64,000 nt of DNA from Baylisascaris procyonis (lineage: Eukaryota; Nematoda; Chromadorea; Rhabditida; Ascarididae), in the NCBI GenBank assembly GCA_037389465.1, contig JAZARR010000074.1, forward strand, positions 4,402,501 to 4,466,500, read 5' to 3'. A model generated the notes under the pieces. It did not search any database. It saw nothing but the letters and a program-made list of their open reading frames with translations, and was not told where the DNA came from. Of this stretch, positions 37,408 through 52,617 are shown piece by piece (the first letter of the stretch is position 1; each line of letters starts with the position of its first letter). The position numbers and the translations under genes were made by a program.

Positions 37408-40400
37408 ATGCGGTCGCTAATCTCTTGATTATCTATTTGTACTAAACTTTCTACTAGTTTGCAAGTTATATTGCACTTCTCTCTTCTCGAAAATATTTCA
37501 GTATTTTTACGCACTTCTCATAGTTTGGTGCTATCTATATATAATTAGCATTTACGCATTCGCGTAAATGTTATCTATCTGTAACTATGTCGTAATAAAA
37601 ACTGCAGATAAGTTCTTTCCAGGAAGGAAAATTACGAATGCGATATCCGATGAACGAATAGATGGAAAATGTTAGGTGCAATAGTGCACAAACGATAAAT
37701 ACAGTTAAAAGTTGGTCTTACAACTGCAAAGATGGACTGAAATTGAATTAGGAGAGATGAAGAAATTTTTTCATCACAATACAGTGTGAAAATAATTTCA
37801 GTCTAGCGTTGAATTGTTGCTTTCAACACTCTGCACTTTATGGGTACATATTACCGATATTGGTGACGCTCCACACTGATGCCTACGTCACAATGCAAAC
37901 AATAAAGCGTTACTGCAATAGAACCAAGGAGATCGGGTGCGCAGTTTTGCAGTTTTCTTTTTCGATGAAGTTTTGCAGAAAATTGTTTCTTCTTGAGCAC
38001 AACGCAATGATCCACTAGAGAAATATATGCAAAAAACATTTCTGCGAAGAAAAATTCAACATTTTTTAATGCTGCAAGACTAATGCAACAGCATCACAAG
38101 CAACTAGTGGTATGGCTCAATTGATTTAATTTCCATCAATCTATTGATTCGAATTGACTCGACCAATGATGTGAAAATTACTGAACCAGCGTTGACATCT
38201 TTCGACCAGCTGTTTAATCAGTGATGGACAAAATCAGATGGTCGAAAATGATGCGGTCAAAGCGGTTCAACCAACCGAATACAAGCAGGTGCACAATAAC
38301 TCTTCTCCTCCTTCCTATTTGCCTCAAATATCAAAGCGTACGAACAACTAACACAGTTGGTACTCTTATGAGGTCACATAGACAAATAAATATTAAGCGA
38401 GATATTTGCATCAACACTTCGTGATTCGACTCCCAACCGCGAACATAGAAATATTCAGATACTGAGACGTTTGAAGAGAGAACTAATTGATGAGGGATTT
38501 GCTTTCGGAAACACTTTTAAATTAGTACGAATGCAGTAGTGTAGGTGGATGTTGACGTTTATTCAAAGAAAACCGACAGTATCCACAAGCTGTCAATGAA
38601 AACACCACAAAACGAATGCGAAACAACTTATCCGCAATCAATCGATTATTTCTGCAAGCCATTACTGAAAATATTGCGGAAATTTGGCTATTATAAGCGA
38701 CTCTAAACACAACAGCAATCCATTCTTCCATCATAGGCAAATGTGATAAACACTAAACACTGACATATTTCACATGATAGGTCTGGGAGCTGTCATTAAT
38801 CGGGCACACGAGTTAGTGCTGAGATCATGCCTTTGACTCAATTGGAAATGAAACAAGCAAACAAATTCCGATGAAATGTAGAAATGAAGGTTCAGAAGTT
38901 TCGGTCTCAAAAGTTATGACTCACTGACAATGAGAAAAAGCCTCATAAACATGACAACAATTATTCCTAATTGCTAGATTTGTTCTGCAAAGTAATAGCT
39001 GCCTCAGTTCTCTGAATATATCACTGAGATAAGCAATATGAAGAAAAAACAACGGAAGTTGATCCCTGGGAATATCAGGATTGAGTATGCACATGATATG
39101 TGTCGGGCAACTAAGACTACCGGACTGATATTTGAAGTGCGCGGCCGACGACACACCTCTTATAACTCTTTCGGTTGTGAAGCGCAGCGCTTAAATGATG
39201 ACGAAGGCTTGATCGCATCGCTTCGGAGTCACAATGAAATACATCGATGAGCAAACTATATTGATCGATTGTTCAATCTACATCGCAATTTCACTGACTA
39301 AAATAAATGAAACGATATTATATTTATTTATTTATAGTGAAAAATTCATGCTGAGAATTCAGGCTGATGTGAAAATTAAAAAAAAAAAAAAATTCGGACG
39401 ATTATATCGAACGAAAGAGGCTGGAATGAAGAGATTGAACGATCAGTGAAAATGACCAATTCTACTCCCTTATTTGCACTAAAATATTTTCGGCCAGCCT
39501 CACATATTCCAATTTTCACTCAAAAAGAAGCGCATAACAATTCTGTTGAGAATCAAAAGTTAAACAGTTGATAGAATATCACTTAGAAGGAAGAATAGAC
39601 TGCACTTCAGCAAAAAAAAAGAACTTAAATTAGCACTTTAAATTTTCTCATCAATTCAATGTAAAGAAAACATTCGAAATTTTTTGTTACCAATTTTCCA
39701 AAGTCAGACATCTCAATGAAAAAGAGTTCATAAACAATCAACCATAAATAATCTAAGAATATTTACAATATTGATAATATAAAGTAAAATCTTATTGCAT
39801 CTAACAACTGAATCGATCAACGAAGAAACAACGTCGAATAGCATCACTACATTCGCACAACGCACATAACTTCTATGATGCGAATTTCTTCGTTTTGCAC
39901 GGTTATGATCAAAAAGAACTATAGGCAACGTTCGCAGTCAGAACACCCGAAAGACAACGCCGTCAAACGAATTTTTTTTTTTTCAGTTCGACGATCAGAT
40001 CTATTTTATTGTGAAAGTAATCCTCATTCAACGATAGAGTGGCAAATAAAACGTTTTCAATGAATGCCATCAGCGAACAAACTTTCAGTGTCACCTCGAA
40101 ATCATTTATTTGTCTGCAATGAACCGATTGTATAACAAAAATCTCAACTTAAAATTCGCACACTTGATGACATTTCTTAAATTATCAGCTGCAATTTTAT
40201 GCATAAATCGCGAAATTTTGCAGAAAGAAATTGCCAGCTGCTAGCAAAACCTTTCTATTGTTTATCATGTGCAAGTAGAGCAGCTGCCGAAAAAAAGGAT
40301 AGTCCAAAGCGACAGCGAAAAGAACCAAAACCTAAATCATCTGAGGTTAAATTACTGCTTAGGGCACTATTAGCCACATGATGCCACATAGGAAATATGG

Positions 40401-42892
40401 AAGCGAAAAAAGAGGAACAAGGTGTTTAACGGAAAAAAGGGGAACAAGGTACTTCATGCAGTAAAACTCAATACTCGATATTGTTTTCAATAATGAAGCT
40501 GAGTGCTTCGATCTAGTGTCCTGCGAGGAGGAAACAATTTTCGCTGCAAGGAGATCCACGTTCAAGAAGGGAGTCGGCGGAATGACGAAAAATCTAGAGG
40601 GTTGAAGAAGACAACATGCAAATGTATGAGCAATGAAATGGCATTGACGAATAACAACTGCTTTATTGCATCATCAAGCTTGTTACCGCAAACGTAGAAT
40701 CAGGAAGCTCAAATACCTACTAAACTTACTTCTTTATTCCTCCTCGTGTTTCAAAAAAAAAACAAACAAACAAAACAAAACAGACATCGAAAACAATATT
40801 CCACCACTTAATAATTTCAATCCATTTTACATATTAAAGTGAAACGGAAAATAATAATTACATCTAAGATATCTTAATTAGCGTAATCTATAGAGAAATT
40901 AAGAGGGGGCATTTGATGCAAATTAAGCCGAATAAAAACACTTTGAATATTTCTTCCTAACATCTGGAGAAAAATATATTTCTAAAAATGTATTAGGCGA
41001 TAGAATGGATTTATAAATTATCCGTCAACGCTGAGAACATTTTAAGTCACAACCGCTTATTGAAGCAAACGCTAAATTTCACAAATGAGGTTTCATGGCT
41101 CTATCATTTTCAGTAAATTTTTAAGAAACGATAAAAATGCCAAAAATTTTGATATCCTCTTTCAAACTCCAAAGTGGACAAATCCCGTTTGTCTTGCATC
41201 AAAAGCGTCCATGAATTCAAACTTCTCAATAAGGGTAACGAATGTAAAATCAATGCAATATGAAATTTACATCGATAAGTTAGCAGTATAAATTTTTTGC
41301 TGAATTTCCTCGCTTTGTCGGTATGCTTCTGCGTCCGTCGAACGCATCAAGTGAAATAAATAAATGGATCTCGAAAAAAAATCGGCATATACTTATTTGA
41401 GTAGTGCGGGAAACGAGTTTTTTTTTTCTTTTTTTAGAACAAGCTGTAGAACAGTTGGCCTAATTTGTTGAGCACATTTTTCTTCCTTTTCTGATTAGAG
41501 TTTTTATAGTGCAGAAAAATTTCCACAAAATGTTCAATTGCTGCGGAGGAAATGCTCCAGAAATTATGGCATCGCATTGTGGAAAAAACTTCAAGCAGCG
41601 AAAGTCGATCGAGACAATTTCAAATATTTGGTGAGTTTCACATTTATTTACCCATTTCAGATGCAGCATAATAAAATACTTCAAAAAATAAGACCAAATA
41701 TTCGGTGATCCTTCTTAGCCCACCTTCCTTTCCTTTCAGCTTTCGCCTGATCCTCTTCTTGTGCATTCATTTGCGGCCACGAAAAAAAAAATCGAAAACA
41801 TCATCACTTAGGAGCCAGTAGTCATAAATGGAAACAAAAGCCCCTTATGACTGTAAGCGTAAACAAAAGCGCATATCGCAGATCTAACGCAAGTCACATA
41901 TATTGAAGCCACGACTCTAACGAACACCGAAGGAAAATCCAAAAATATTGTAATTTTATTACACATTACTTTCTATTATAAACATCGTTATATGCATATC
42001 TTTTTCTGTTATATCACCTCTGTATATGTTAAAGATTTTATTATACGCTCAATCATGAGCATCTATAGATAATTTTGTGAAAAGAAAAGAAACTTTGCTG
42101 CAACATTGCGACTGTCATATTCAACAGGATTTTAACAAAAAAATGCGGAGAGGAAGAACACAACGAGATTTTAAGGTGTTGAGCACGTGACTTGCGGCTA
42201 GGAACGTGAAGTTGAAATTTTTTAATGCAAAGCTGAAATTTTCTACTCTTCAAAAGTAGGCCACAAATAATGGGAAATCAAGTAGCTTGCCGGTGCTGAA
42301 CGCTTGTAATTGCGCGTGAACGTTTTGATGCGAAGGAAGAAAACTGGAAGGCTGATAACGCCTATGTCCTCAAATAATGTAGAGTATAAAAATGCGACAA
42401 ATCGAATTCAAAACAAAGGGAAAAGCGCATCAGGGGACCCCGCTAGGCAAAGGAAAGGGGTGATTGATATTCGCCTTTGCGATTTCAGTAATCACATCAA
42501 CCAGTGTGAAAATTGCCAATAACAACAGAAAATACGCAATAGTGCGCTTGCATTTCAACTGAACCACTCGCTCATAAAAATGTTCCACGAAAAGTGCAAT
42601 CCAACTGATTCATAATGCATGCTAATTATTCTACCGGTGATATGCAATTTATATCACGTTAAATTGGAAAATGTATCCCTCAAATTTTGCAGCAGAACGT
42701 TCATTCGGGTTCAAAATTTCATGTGGTAAAGCATTGGAGATTGTGCCTAATTGAAGCCAAGCCACTGCACTAACATATGCGAAGACCCACACAACATAGC
42801 AGCAATCAATCGGTCGTTTTGCAAATGAAAAATTTGTAAATGAGGTGAATTTTGCGGAAATTCTATATATCTGTTCCTGTCCTGTACACGTC

Positions 42893-42910
42893 AAGGTCCG
42901 CGGGGACCTT
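42893..42910. repeat. inverted repeat at copy 2/3 junction
   Basis: The same 18-bp inverted repeat as at 26372-26389, in the same position relative to the units. Confidence 0.8.
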
Positions 42911-44095
42911 TTGAGATCCTATGCCTTCTATCGTTGGCCATAGGGCCGTATTAGATGTTCGTCCTACCTCGTTGGCGGGCTTTCACGCGGCCGCATAATT
43001 ACCACTTCCTACTATCAAATGCAGTGGGAGGGCGTCTGTATAGATAAAAAATTTTGCATGCCCGTGCTCAAATGCCTCCATAAACTACCAAAATGTAGAT
43101 CAAAAACACCCAACCGCTGAACACAATTAAAGGCCATGCGCTCGTAGATCAAAACCCACCGCCTCCCTCCCCCTCACCCTCCGGATACCTTCAGACTGTG
43201 CGCGTAGATCAAAAAATCTACCAAACCCGACCAACGAGTACCGCCAGAAACGACCAACGCGCTGACACGACACACCGTAGCAGCACGCGGCCGCCAAAAT
43301 GTTTTTTCAGCAGATCAAACGCGCGCCACCTGTGAACCCAATCTTCCAGCTACTTCGAAAGTCAAAGGCGACCGTCACTGCCCAAGTTAAACCAAAGATC
43401 GCACTGCATTCCGCAACTTGCAGTCGGAAGCTGGCGGCAACGGCCCGACAAAACTGAAGGCTCGAACGTGAAAGCTACCCAGCCTATCTCAACAAACGGC
43501 TAGAAAATCCAGCTTACGTTAGGCGGGGGAAATCAGATTCCATTGCAACCCCACTGACAAAGACCACCTGACAAAGTAATTTGAGATCATGGAAGCTAGG
43601 AAGTTCTTGTGGCCACAACCCTCAGTAGTCCGCAGAGCCGCAGGCACGTCAGTGCGATCTTCGACGGAGTGATGTCGACTCCCTTGTTCACTTGACACGA
43701 CCACGGCCTGTTTTTTCAACTGGCCTCATTGAGTGTGAGCACGACACAGGCAAAGCTTTAACCAACGCCACTCTCGGTTCAGCTACTCGGTTTTGGAATA
43801 AGCCCCCCTCAAAAAGTCATTAACTTAATCCCCAGTCAAAAAACCGAGAGCGACGAAACACAAGGCATAACAGCAATGCACAGAAATTTGCGTATGAAAC
43901 AAAAACATGTTGCAGCAATAACAACCATAAAGACGACTATAAAAAATCACAAAATGCCGAAATATATGCCTTAAGGAAATTGCAAAATACAACAATATAA
44001 ATCGGAAAGCTATCACTACTTCGTTCTTTGTATATTCAGTCGACTCGTCTATCCAAGTAGCGCTTGGATAAGACCGTCCTAGCCGCTTCTTTTGG

Positions 44096-44713
44096 CTAAG
44101 TTTTCATTGTTCCAGCATTTAGTCGGTACTCCTGCCATCCTGAAAACACTCGATGAATATCGCATGGAAAGCACTTGAGAGCCCATTGAACAATGGGATT
44201 GGATGATGAAATGCTTGGAAGAGCAAATGAAAGCATTCAATAAACGCACAAGAATTTACGCATGTATGAATGACAATTCTTGCGCAATGTATGCGATGCT
44301 AATTCGTCACATGCAAATCTTAGCTCTTTTCGCCCTATAAAAGTCTGTGACCTTGAATTAACTACATCACTTAATCTGCAGCATCTAAAATTCCGCATAC
44401 ATTAAAAACTTAGACATATGCTACGCAGTGCTTTCCACATGAAATTAAAAATAAAAGGTGGAATGGACAAAATTTTCTAAAAAAATGTAGTTCAAGAAGG
44501 CTGTTTTAATATCATCTCACTGCTATAGAAAAAATTCAAAATCATTTTTTCACCATCATTTGGAAATGATTTTCTTCAACTCTTTTACCTCCAACAACGG
44601 ACAACCTTCCCTCGTGTAAAGATTGACACATTTTAGAACAACCTTAAAAATTCTTACTTCCGCTAATGACGTGTGCTCGTAACCAAACTGCTCGCTGACG
44701 AAGCGTCGGGGAC
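44096..44713 (-). CDS. candidate minus-strand exons, function unknown (copy 3)
   Basis: Co-linear copy of the exon set at 11768-12384, with the acceptor and donor sites intact. Confidence 0.28.
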
Positions 44714-46505
44714 CTGTAGCAAAATAAAGTCAGTAATTGATGGAAACATTATCCACCACAACACAAATCGTCTAAAATTTCTCAACTCAAACAGTTGATA
44801 TGACCAAAGTATGTTGCTCAGGACAGCTTAGTGACAGCCGATGAAGCAGAAAATATTACGTCTGAATTATGCTCATCACTGAAACGAAGAAAACAAGGCC
44901 ATTAATTGTAGTCGAGAAGCCCAACCATTTACAAGTTAACCATCAGTGTGGAGTGCACTCTAACGGAATGGGTTGCAATTTGAATTTGCAACAGCTGTAT
45001 GACTTTCATACTGCATCATAAGCTCTACGATCACACTCGCTGATCCTAACATAGAAGTAAACAACGCCATCGTAAACTCTCCTAACTGCTAATCAAAATA
45101 AGAAAATCGGAATTTTAAGAGTCGCCTCGAACTTAGGTTTACTTTGTGGTAATCGAGAAAGTGGAAGAAATATTAACAACATGATTTCCACGCTTGTCTT
45201 GTACATTACCCATTGTCGTGGGAAAAACGACAACAGATCGCAAAACATTCAAATGTAACCTCTCCAAATCCCCTCCTCTATTCAACCCTGCTCATCACAT
45301 GCAAGGTAAATTTTTCACGAGATGGGTAATCGAAAAAAGTCTTAAAAATAGAAAAAATATCTTTATGAGCATCCGCTAATTGAAAATATCCTTTATTTAG
45401 GCAAACATGTTATCAAAAGAGCTCATTGTTTTGATAAAATGTGCTATCAATTTTTATCAAAGTTTCTAACTTTGAGTTTTCCACGAAATTCTACAAATTC
45501 AAAGCAAGAAGCAGCCAATAAACTCTCTACAGCACTAACTAAGAACATACCTCTCTCCATCGAAGTTCGTTCGATTCGTCGTATTTTGTTTATCATGAAC
45601 CGCTTCCTCACCACAGCTCCCTTCTTTAGGTGTTTCGTCGCTTCGACCACCAGAGAATTTGTTGTTCTGAAGTTGTGTGGAATATTTTTTTATATTATAT
45701 ATAGAAAGAAATTAAAATGTTCTGAGGTACTAGAAGCGCAATCGTCGCTCCTTCGAACACAACCTTCAGAATGATAAAGAAGTAAATGAGCTCAGAACTA
45801 AATCTCTATTGCCTTGATTTCATCTATATTTTTTGTTGCCATCTAAATTCCATCTGAATGCTTTCAAAAAAATCATTTTAACTACAATAAACTTTCCATC
45901 AAGTGATCACCAAATAGAAATGATCTCGGAAGTTAGATTTTAGTATAAATGAATCTGTGAATCAGTATTTCCAAGATAGTGGAACCGCACTTAGACCAAT
46001 TTTCAATTCCAAAGCTCATTTTGCTAATGAGAAACTTGTTCACCTTATACAACAATTTACGAAATAATTAAGTGATCGGAAATAGAACAGCATTCCTTTT
46101 CATCAAAAACAAAAGGTTTCTGCCTAATAAAATATTGCCACGATTAAGCTCTGCAAATTTTTTTCACTGTCCATTACTCTTCTATCACTTCAAATTACAG
46201 ATATGAAACACCTTGTCAAAGCAAGTGGTAAATAGACAAGCGTAAAACTCTGGCAATAACCCCCATAAAAATGAGAGTGGAACGCCGGGAATCACTTCAA
46301 GATGGTAGCTCGCTTTTCTTCCATTCTTACTTACTCACGAGACTCGTATCCACGATACTTACCACCTCCACATAATGAGGGAAGATATCAAAAATTTCTT
46401 CAAGGACTATAACCTTTCAAAAAAAATTCAGAACAAATTACAGACAATGCTTGACTATGTGCCCTCAAAAATTTGGTGACGGAAATTTTTAGTGAGAATC
46501 AAAAC

Positions 46506-46809
46506 CTGCTAGGATGTACTTCACGAAGCACCGAGTGGCATCGATGTCTCAACTTTATCCATAAGTTCTTCCATCTTCTACCTCAACGAGGCCTTCTGTC
46601 AAAACCAATAAGGAGCATATATCAAATAGAATGAAACCTTCGGTGATGATAATCGAAACTCGATGGTAATAAGAACAGCAAATGCTAACCTCTGACTGCA
46701 GAGAATACAGAAGGTGCCGATCCGTCAAAAAACATAAATAGTTCGGCGATCACCTCATCCATTGCTCGTCGACGTAAGCCGCACCGGACCAGAAGCACTC
46801 GACACATGA
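46506..46809 (-). CDS. candidate minus-strand exon pair (copy 3)
   Basis: Matches the pair at 14176-14479 with splice sites intact. Confidence 0.3.
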
Positions 46810-48673
46810 CTGGAAAAAATGAGCACGATTGGAGATATAGCCCTAATTTTGCACCATAAATCACTAAGCTGCAGACCATGACGCATAAATAAAAATTTCG
46901 TAGCTTGTAGTGTTTGAACGCGGAGGTTTTGTACCGTTGAAAAGCTATGCTAACATTAAACCAATAAGTTCTTCTCATAGAAAGAAAATCGAAGCTTTAA
47001 GGTTCAACTACCTTTTTCTATTTCTAACCAAATATAAGCTAAAAATACAGTTTCATTTCTTACAAAAGCAACAAAAGCTTGATTTCCTAACTCCAACCAA
47101 CACAAAATTTATTCCGATCAAAACAAAAATTTATAGCACTAGGTATTTCCGAACCTGAATGAAATACGTCAATTAAAATGCACAAAGGGGTCGTGCAAAT
47201 GACTGAAAGAAGACTTGAGAGTTGTGAAACAACGATGATGCAAATAAGCGAAGAGAATAAGTTAAAATTAGTGCGAAAGAGAATTAATTAAACATTCACA
47301 ACGGGGAAAAGATCATGACTTAAAAAAAGAAGAAACACGGGCGCAGAAGAAATTTAAGAAAAGAGAAGGAAAATAATCTTACAGTTCAACATATGCTTGC
47401 AGGAATTTTATAACGCTGATGGTGAGTGATGTTGGGTGTTGTGTACCAAATATGGCGAGGATTCGTGCAGTAAATCGCGAAGGTACATCTGGAAGAGGTC
47501 ATCTTCCAAATTCAAAGTGAATTAATCGCTTCCTCACCTAAGTAGTGTTTTTTCAGGTAAACACATATACTACTGATTTATCAGTTTTTGTGATTACAAA
47601 AAAGATAAGGACCCTGTTCGGATAGAACAGGATTAATCAACAACAGCTAGGCCCCTTTCTCAACCTCCCCCCCCCCAAAAGAAAGGAAATAACCATGGTG
47701 CCTGATTAAACGAGCATTTTCTTCATATCTGGAAATAAAGCACTAATCGGTCTCTCCAACATAGCATAGGACCCTCAATTCCCCACGATCGTCAGGGTCG
47801 AATAAAAAAGAACCAGGAAGGATGCAATGACCATTTACTCTACAAAGGAAAGTTTTTCTTAACAGTTATCACCACCTGGCTTATAAATGCCTCCTATTCA
47901 CCAAATTAATTTTTGGACTCCACTGATCATATATCAGAGAAGTGATGAAGAAAAGAGTTATCTTTGACAACGATCGCCAAAATATGAACGGAATATATAA
48001 TAATAATTAAGAGCTAACCATTTAAAAATGCGGTTCCCGCATTTTCAGCGCTTGATGATAGAGATCGCGTTATTCGTTCTTTTTCCACAATCCTGTCAGC
48101 ACAGTTACTCGAAGTCGACGAACAATTTCACTGAAATAAAGTACCTTCTGAATTATGCATATTGAACTATGCGCGACACACTCCCAACATGTACACCTCA
48201 TCGAAGCAGGAACAAACCCACACCGCCATTTCCCTCAAAGATCCTAAAAAAGGTTTGGCACAATGTAAAGGGAGTGACGAACGTGAAAATTCGCTCAATT
48301 CAACTGCATACGCACACTAAATCGCTCTTACCGGAGGACAACGGCATTCTTGCAATTCTTAGGTGAATATGAACCATTGGTGCATCCAGCACCTCTCACA
48401 TACCCTTCACCATCATGCCACCACTGAATCACAAAGGAGTCACCAAACGTGCAAAGCGAAGAAACCCCTCGAAACTCATTAAGTAATAGAATGTAGGTTT
48501 TGCAGTATATCCGCCACAGCTTGCGCAACCATAGTGGCATGTAATGGAAGAGATAAATGAAGTACGCATTGTGATGCAAGAAAGATGAATAATAAGAATG
48601 AAGCATGAAACGAGAACAGTCTGCAGTGGTGGTTTTTGGTATGTCAAACAGGTCTGAACTGCACTCATTCAGT

Positions 48674-50011
48674 TTTAATTTACTCTAGCTAAGCGTCGAA
48701 TATCTCACTGTGATGACCGCGCGACCGATAAATTTGTGGCACAATAACATTTATGTTATGCGTGGGAACATTTTCGGCTTAAAATTGCAACATTTCAATC
48801 ATAAGTTAGTCTAGAAAAATCGCAATACGAAAAACTATAAAGTCGAAGCTCCAGGGTGATTAACAACATCCTCATCCCTTCTACCTACTCATCAACACTG
48901 TGTGTTCAGATTACTTTGCATTCACGATTTATACAACCACCTGCTGTGGGAACGACTCAGAGTGATTGTGAAAATCGTTCAATGGCCTCGTAATCCAATA
49001 ATTCAGAACCACCTGCGGTTTAAAACCCCGCTCTTGCGCCTTATTTTCTTTTTTTCACACAGTGGAGTGATGAATCACATGTTAAAGTGTGCAGCTGTAA
49101 ATCTTTATACCTCCTCAATATAGACTAATCCTTAGAAGAACACCTGTAGAGCACAGTACAACTTACTGGCCATCATTAAGGAGCTGGCATCGCCGCCCAA
49201 TGACTCCTTTTCAACATCTCAACGGGGTCACTGACCCTCAGTAGAGTGATGGCACAGCCTTAATGACTCATGTTCAACAGCATAATGGAGTCATTATAGG
49301 GAACCGTTGAAGAGTTGGCGTCACGCCGAACATCTCCCTTCAACGGTGAAATATCTCTACAGGTCACCGCTAAGGAGCTGGCATGTTCGCCCAATGACTC
49401 CTTTTCTGCGGCTTTGAGAATACCGTACGGGAGCTCAAGCACATTAAGGCTCCAACAATTTATCAGATTGCCAAAAACTATCATATAGAATTCGCGTTGG
49501 CAAAGAAATAAACCAATTAAGAAGGTCTCCCATCACTCTTATAGGGTTTATAGAAATTTACAGCTGCAGCTCAATACAAATATCGAGCAATGTACACAGA
49601 GCAGAAAAAAAAAAGAAAATAAGGCGCACATAAATCCCCACAACAATGGTTGACTGAACAATTGCGGATATTTTGCGCCATCCAATGCAAAGTAAAATGA
49701 ATATTCTTATGCCTATTAGTTGAACAGTATTTCCATTATTCAGCAAGTTATAAACCGAACAGTAGGAGATTCAACTTTGTAAGTCTTCGCACCGCGATTT
49801 TTCTAGCCTAATTTGCGACTGAAATGTTACAATTTCAAACCTGAAATATCCTGGCCCATAACATGAATGTTATTGCGCCACAAATTTATCGGGCACTGCG
49901 TTAAAACAAATTTTCTTTTCAGAAAGCCTTTCGCTTTTTTATGCTCCAATCACAGCGACACTATATTCAATGAGATATTCAACAGCTCAACTACAGCAAA
50001 GTAAACCTAAA
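48674..50011. mobile_element. 1.34-kb foldback-type element (copy 3)
   Basis: Same structure as 16340-17677. Its base states mostly agree with copy 2, apart from poly-A length near 49605. Confidence 0.75.
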
Positions 50012-50202
50012 GAAACGTGTCGCAAATCTGTTCAACGCCACTAACAACCATCCACTGCGGATTCTTTTTTGATTCATGAATAATTCCTACTGCACACTTA
50101 CAATCGCATCGCAATGCATACTTCATTATCTCAACGATTTCAGGCCATCCAAGTGGCGCAAAATGTGGCTGAATATATTACAAAACGTGCATCTCTATTA
50201 AT

Positions 50203-50462
50203 ATGAGCGTCGAAAGGCTGCTCTTCTTTGCACAATTGATGCACCTCTGGGTTCCAACGGCGTCACAACAGGATCAGGCATACGTAAGAGACGACTGGAT
50301 CCACAGCAATTCAAATTCACCTAGGTAAACCAAGAGCGTCTATCTTCGGGAAAAGCGATTCGGCGGTGCCAAAATGTAGCTGAATTCAGGCAATTTTTAC
50401 ATTCTGCCTTTCCATTTACTAATCTGCCACGACCAACGATGCAATCTTACAGAAATCATTGA
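50203..50462 (+). CDS. possible two-exon secreted peptide (copy 3)
   Basis: Same frames and splice sites as 17868-18127. Confidence 0.3.
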
Positions 50463-50664
50463 GTTTACCTGACTTACAATAACCATCAATATCGGCATAC
50501 GAATACGGCAGTCATTATCTTCCTTTTCATAGCTGGTGAATTAGTGACAAATTCATTTCTAATTTCTACGAAATTCCATAAACATTTTTAAACCGAAAAA
50601 AAATCATTTACGCACAAAAAGTTAGATGCGAAAATACCCACTGCAGCACCAAAGAAGCTTGCAA

Positions 50665-51132
50665 TTATCGAGTACAAAAAAGAGAAATCAAACGCCCACC
50701 TATCGTGTCAACTACCTTATGAACATGCCGACTTGTGTGATTAATATAAGATAAAGGCGCCTGATAAACTCTGTGAAGGCCGCAAGATTGCAAATTTTTC
50801 AGGAAAACTTGGGATGACGACGGAAAGATGACCGGTTCTACGTTGATAGATGAAATCCAGTTCACCACTTTCGTGAAATCCTTTGCTTCATAAGAAGGAA
50901 TCGGGAGCATGAAACTGATTCGCGCCTCAAAGTTGCTAAGAAAAATTTTAAGTAACTCATCTTGCGCCACAGTTGATCTGTTCGTCCTCAACGCTGCTGA
51001 CTGTTCGATTATGGCCACTGGTACCATTGATCCTAACTGGTCCAACGCCGCCCTAACTGTCTTCATTACTGACCACCGGTCACTGCTACGATCCACTCTT
51101 CTATAGTTCGATTCATCGATCGTCCACTGCAT
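50665..51132 (-). CDS. 155-codon ORF, function unknown (copy 3)
   Basis: Same reading frame as 18329-18796, including the upstream in-frame TGA. Confidence 0.5.
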   Translation of the reverse strand: MQWTIDESNYRRVDRSSDRWSVMKTVRAALDQLGSMVPVAIIEQSAALRTNRSTVAQDELLKIFLSNFEARISFMLPIPSYEAKDFTKVVNWISSINVEPVIFPSSSQVFLKNLQSCGLHRVYQAPLSYINHTSRHVHKVVDTIGGRLISLFCTR

Positions 51133-52617
51133 CTCTCGTCAGTCACCATACTCGGATTCCTCTTCCCGAATTCCTTCTTGGAAAGTCTGGAGGCTAGTCC
51201 ACATTTGTCGGCCAAAGCCATGCTCTTCCGTCCTCATATCACACCTTCACGACTGCGTGGACACGACCTTCCATGCTGTTCTTCATGTTTCCGGTTAACC
51301 ACATGCCATAGTGGATCAACGCAAGACAATGAACACACCTCAAAGTGGATCAACGAACGACAATGAACACACCTCAAACTTCCCGCTAGCTCCATTGAAA
51401 GACCAAGGTGCAGCAGTGGAAGCACTCTACAGTCTTTAGGTCATCCTGGTCTTAAGGTCTACGTCGCTGTTCGCCTTCATCCTTGCTTATCTTCTATCTT
51501 CTTTCATTCTTTGTCAAATCAAGGACACGAAAGTATAGAAATACAAAACAATGAGTCAACTGAACACAATCTGAGCGAAGATCAATGATTAGCATACGCT
51601 AATCTCACAAACCACACTAAGTTCATTCCAATAACGCAAACGGTACAGAAAAACAGGAGCAATAAAACAAAAATACATAAAAATAAACAACATTCTCCTC
51701 TGGAGAAACAGAGAAAACTTCCTCGATAGGAAAGGTAAAGAAAACAACAATTACGCGATTCATTTCCACCTATCACTCCCTCTCCCCCACTTCCAGCAGG
51801 TTAGTAGTGAAGCGTTCAAAAAAAGATATCAAAAAGTGCTTCGACTCATCAGACCGACCGGTCATACAAGTTCACAAAAAAAGAATTCGACTTGGTTTGC
51901 TTCTAGCTATACATAAAGTAACTTTCCTTCACGCCAATTTATCATCACTATTACATGAGAAAAACTAACGCAACAGACGTTCAACTGGAAAGCGGTAAAT
52001 TATGAAGGCCCATCTCTATGGCGCAAACTATACCGACCAAATTTTACCGAATAACTCTTGTGGCCGCAAATTGAAACTAGCGAACAGAAGGGCAGACATA
52101 GACACAGACGCAGATAAAGACAAAGACATATACGTATGCATACACAGACATAACCTGGTCATATTGCACTTTCGTGCAAACTTGCAAAAAGCGCATAAAA
52201 AGCTTCAAATTTGTTCTTTGATCAAATCACCTCATCTTTCCATTCAACGAGACTACATCATCACTACACCATTCCAAAATTACGTTGGTCAATCAAGATG
52301 ACCATAATATACTTTCAAAAAGTTCTTTAATACTGATGACTGAAGGAAATAACGAAAAAATAATTAAAACCCTCTCCTTCCCTTCTGCATAAACTTCGCA
52401 TTCTCACATTGCAAACTAAAATCTACCATCAATGAAGCGAAACTTTACAGTTCTTCTCTTCTTAATCCTCACCTGAGAATGAATGCAACACAAACAATAA
52501 ATTCACAAAACTTAACCATATACAACGTAAATTTTTACGTGCGAAAATATAAATATTTAAATAAAACAAAAAACGCATTGGATCGCCCGGCCATTCTAAA
52601 CGCATTGAATATGCTAC

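Larger units (their letters stand above)
26374..42894. repeat. 16-kb tandem repeat unit, copy 2 (long form)
   Basis: About 16.52 kb. It is co-linear with copies 1 and 3 but longer by about 704 bp, because a block near 29594 is tandemly duplicated. Elsewhere the differences are single substitutions and homopolymer length changes, such as the A run near 39377 and one C lost at the position matching 16965. Confidence 0.97.
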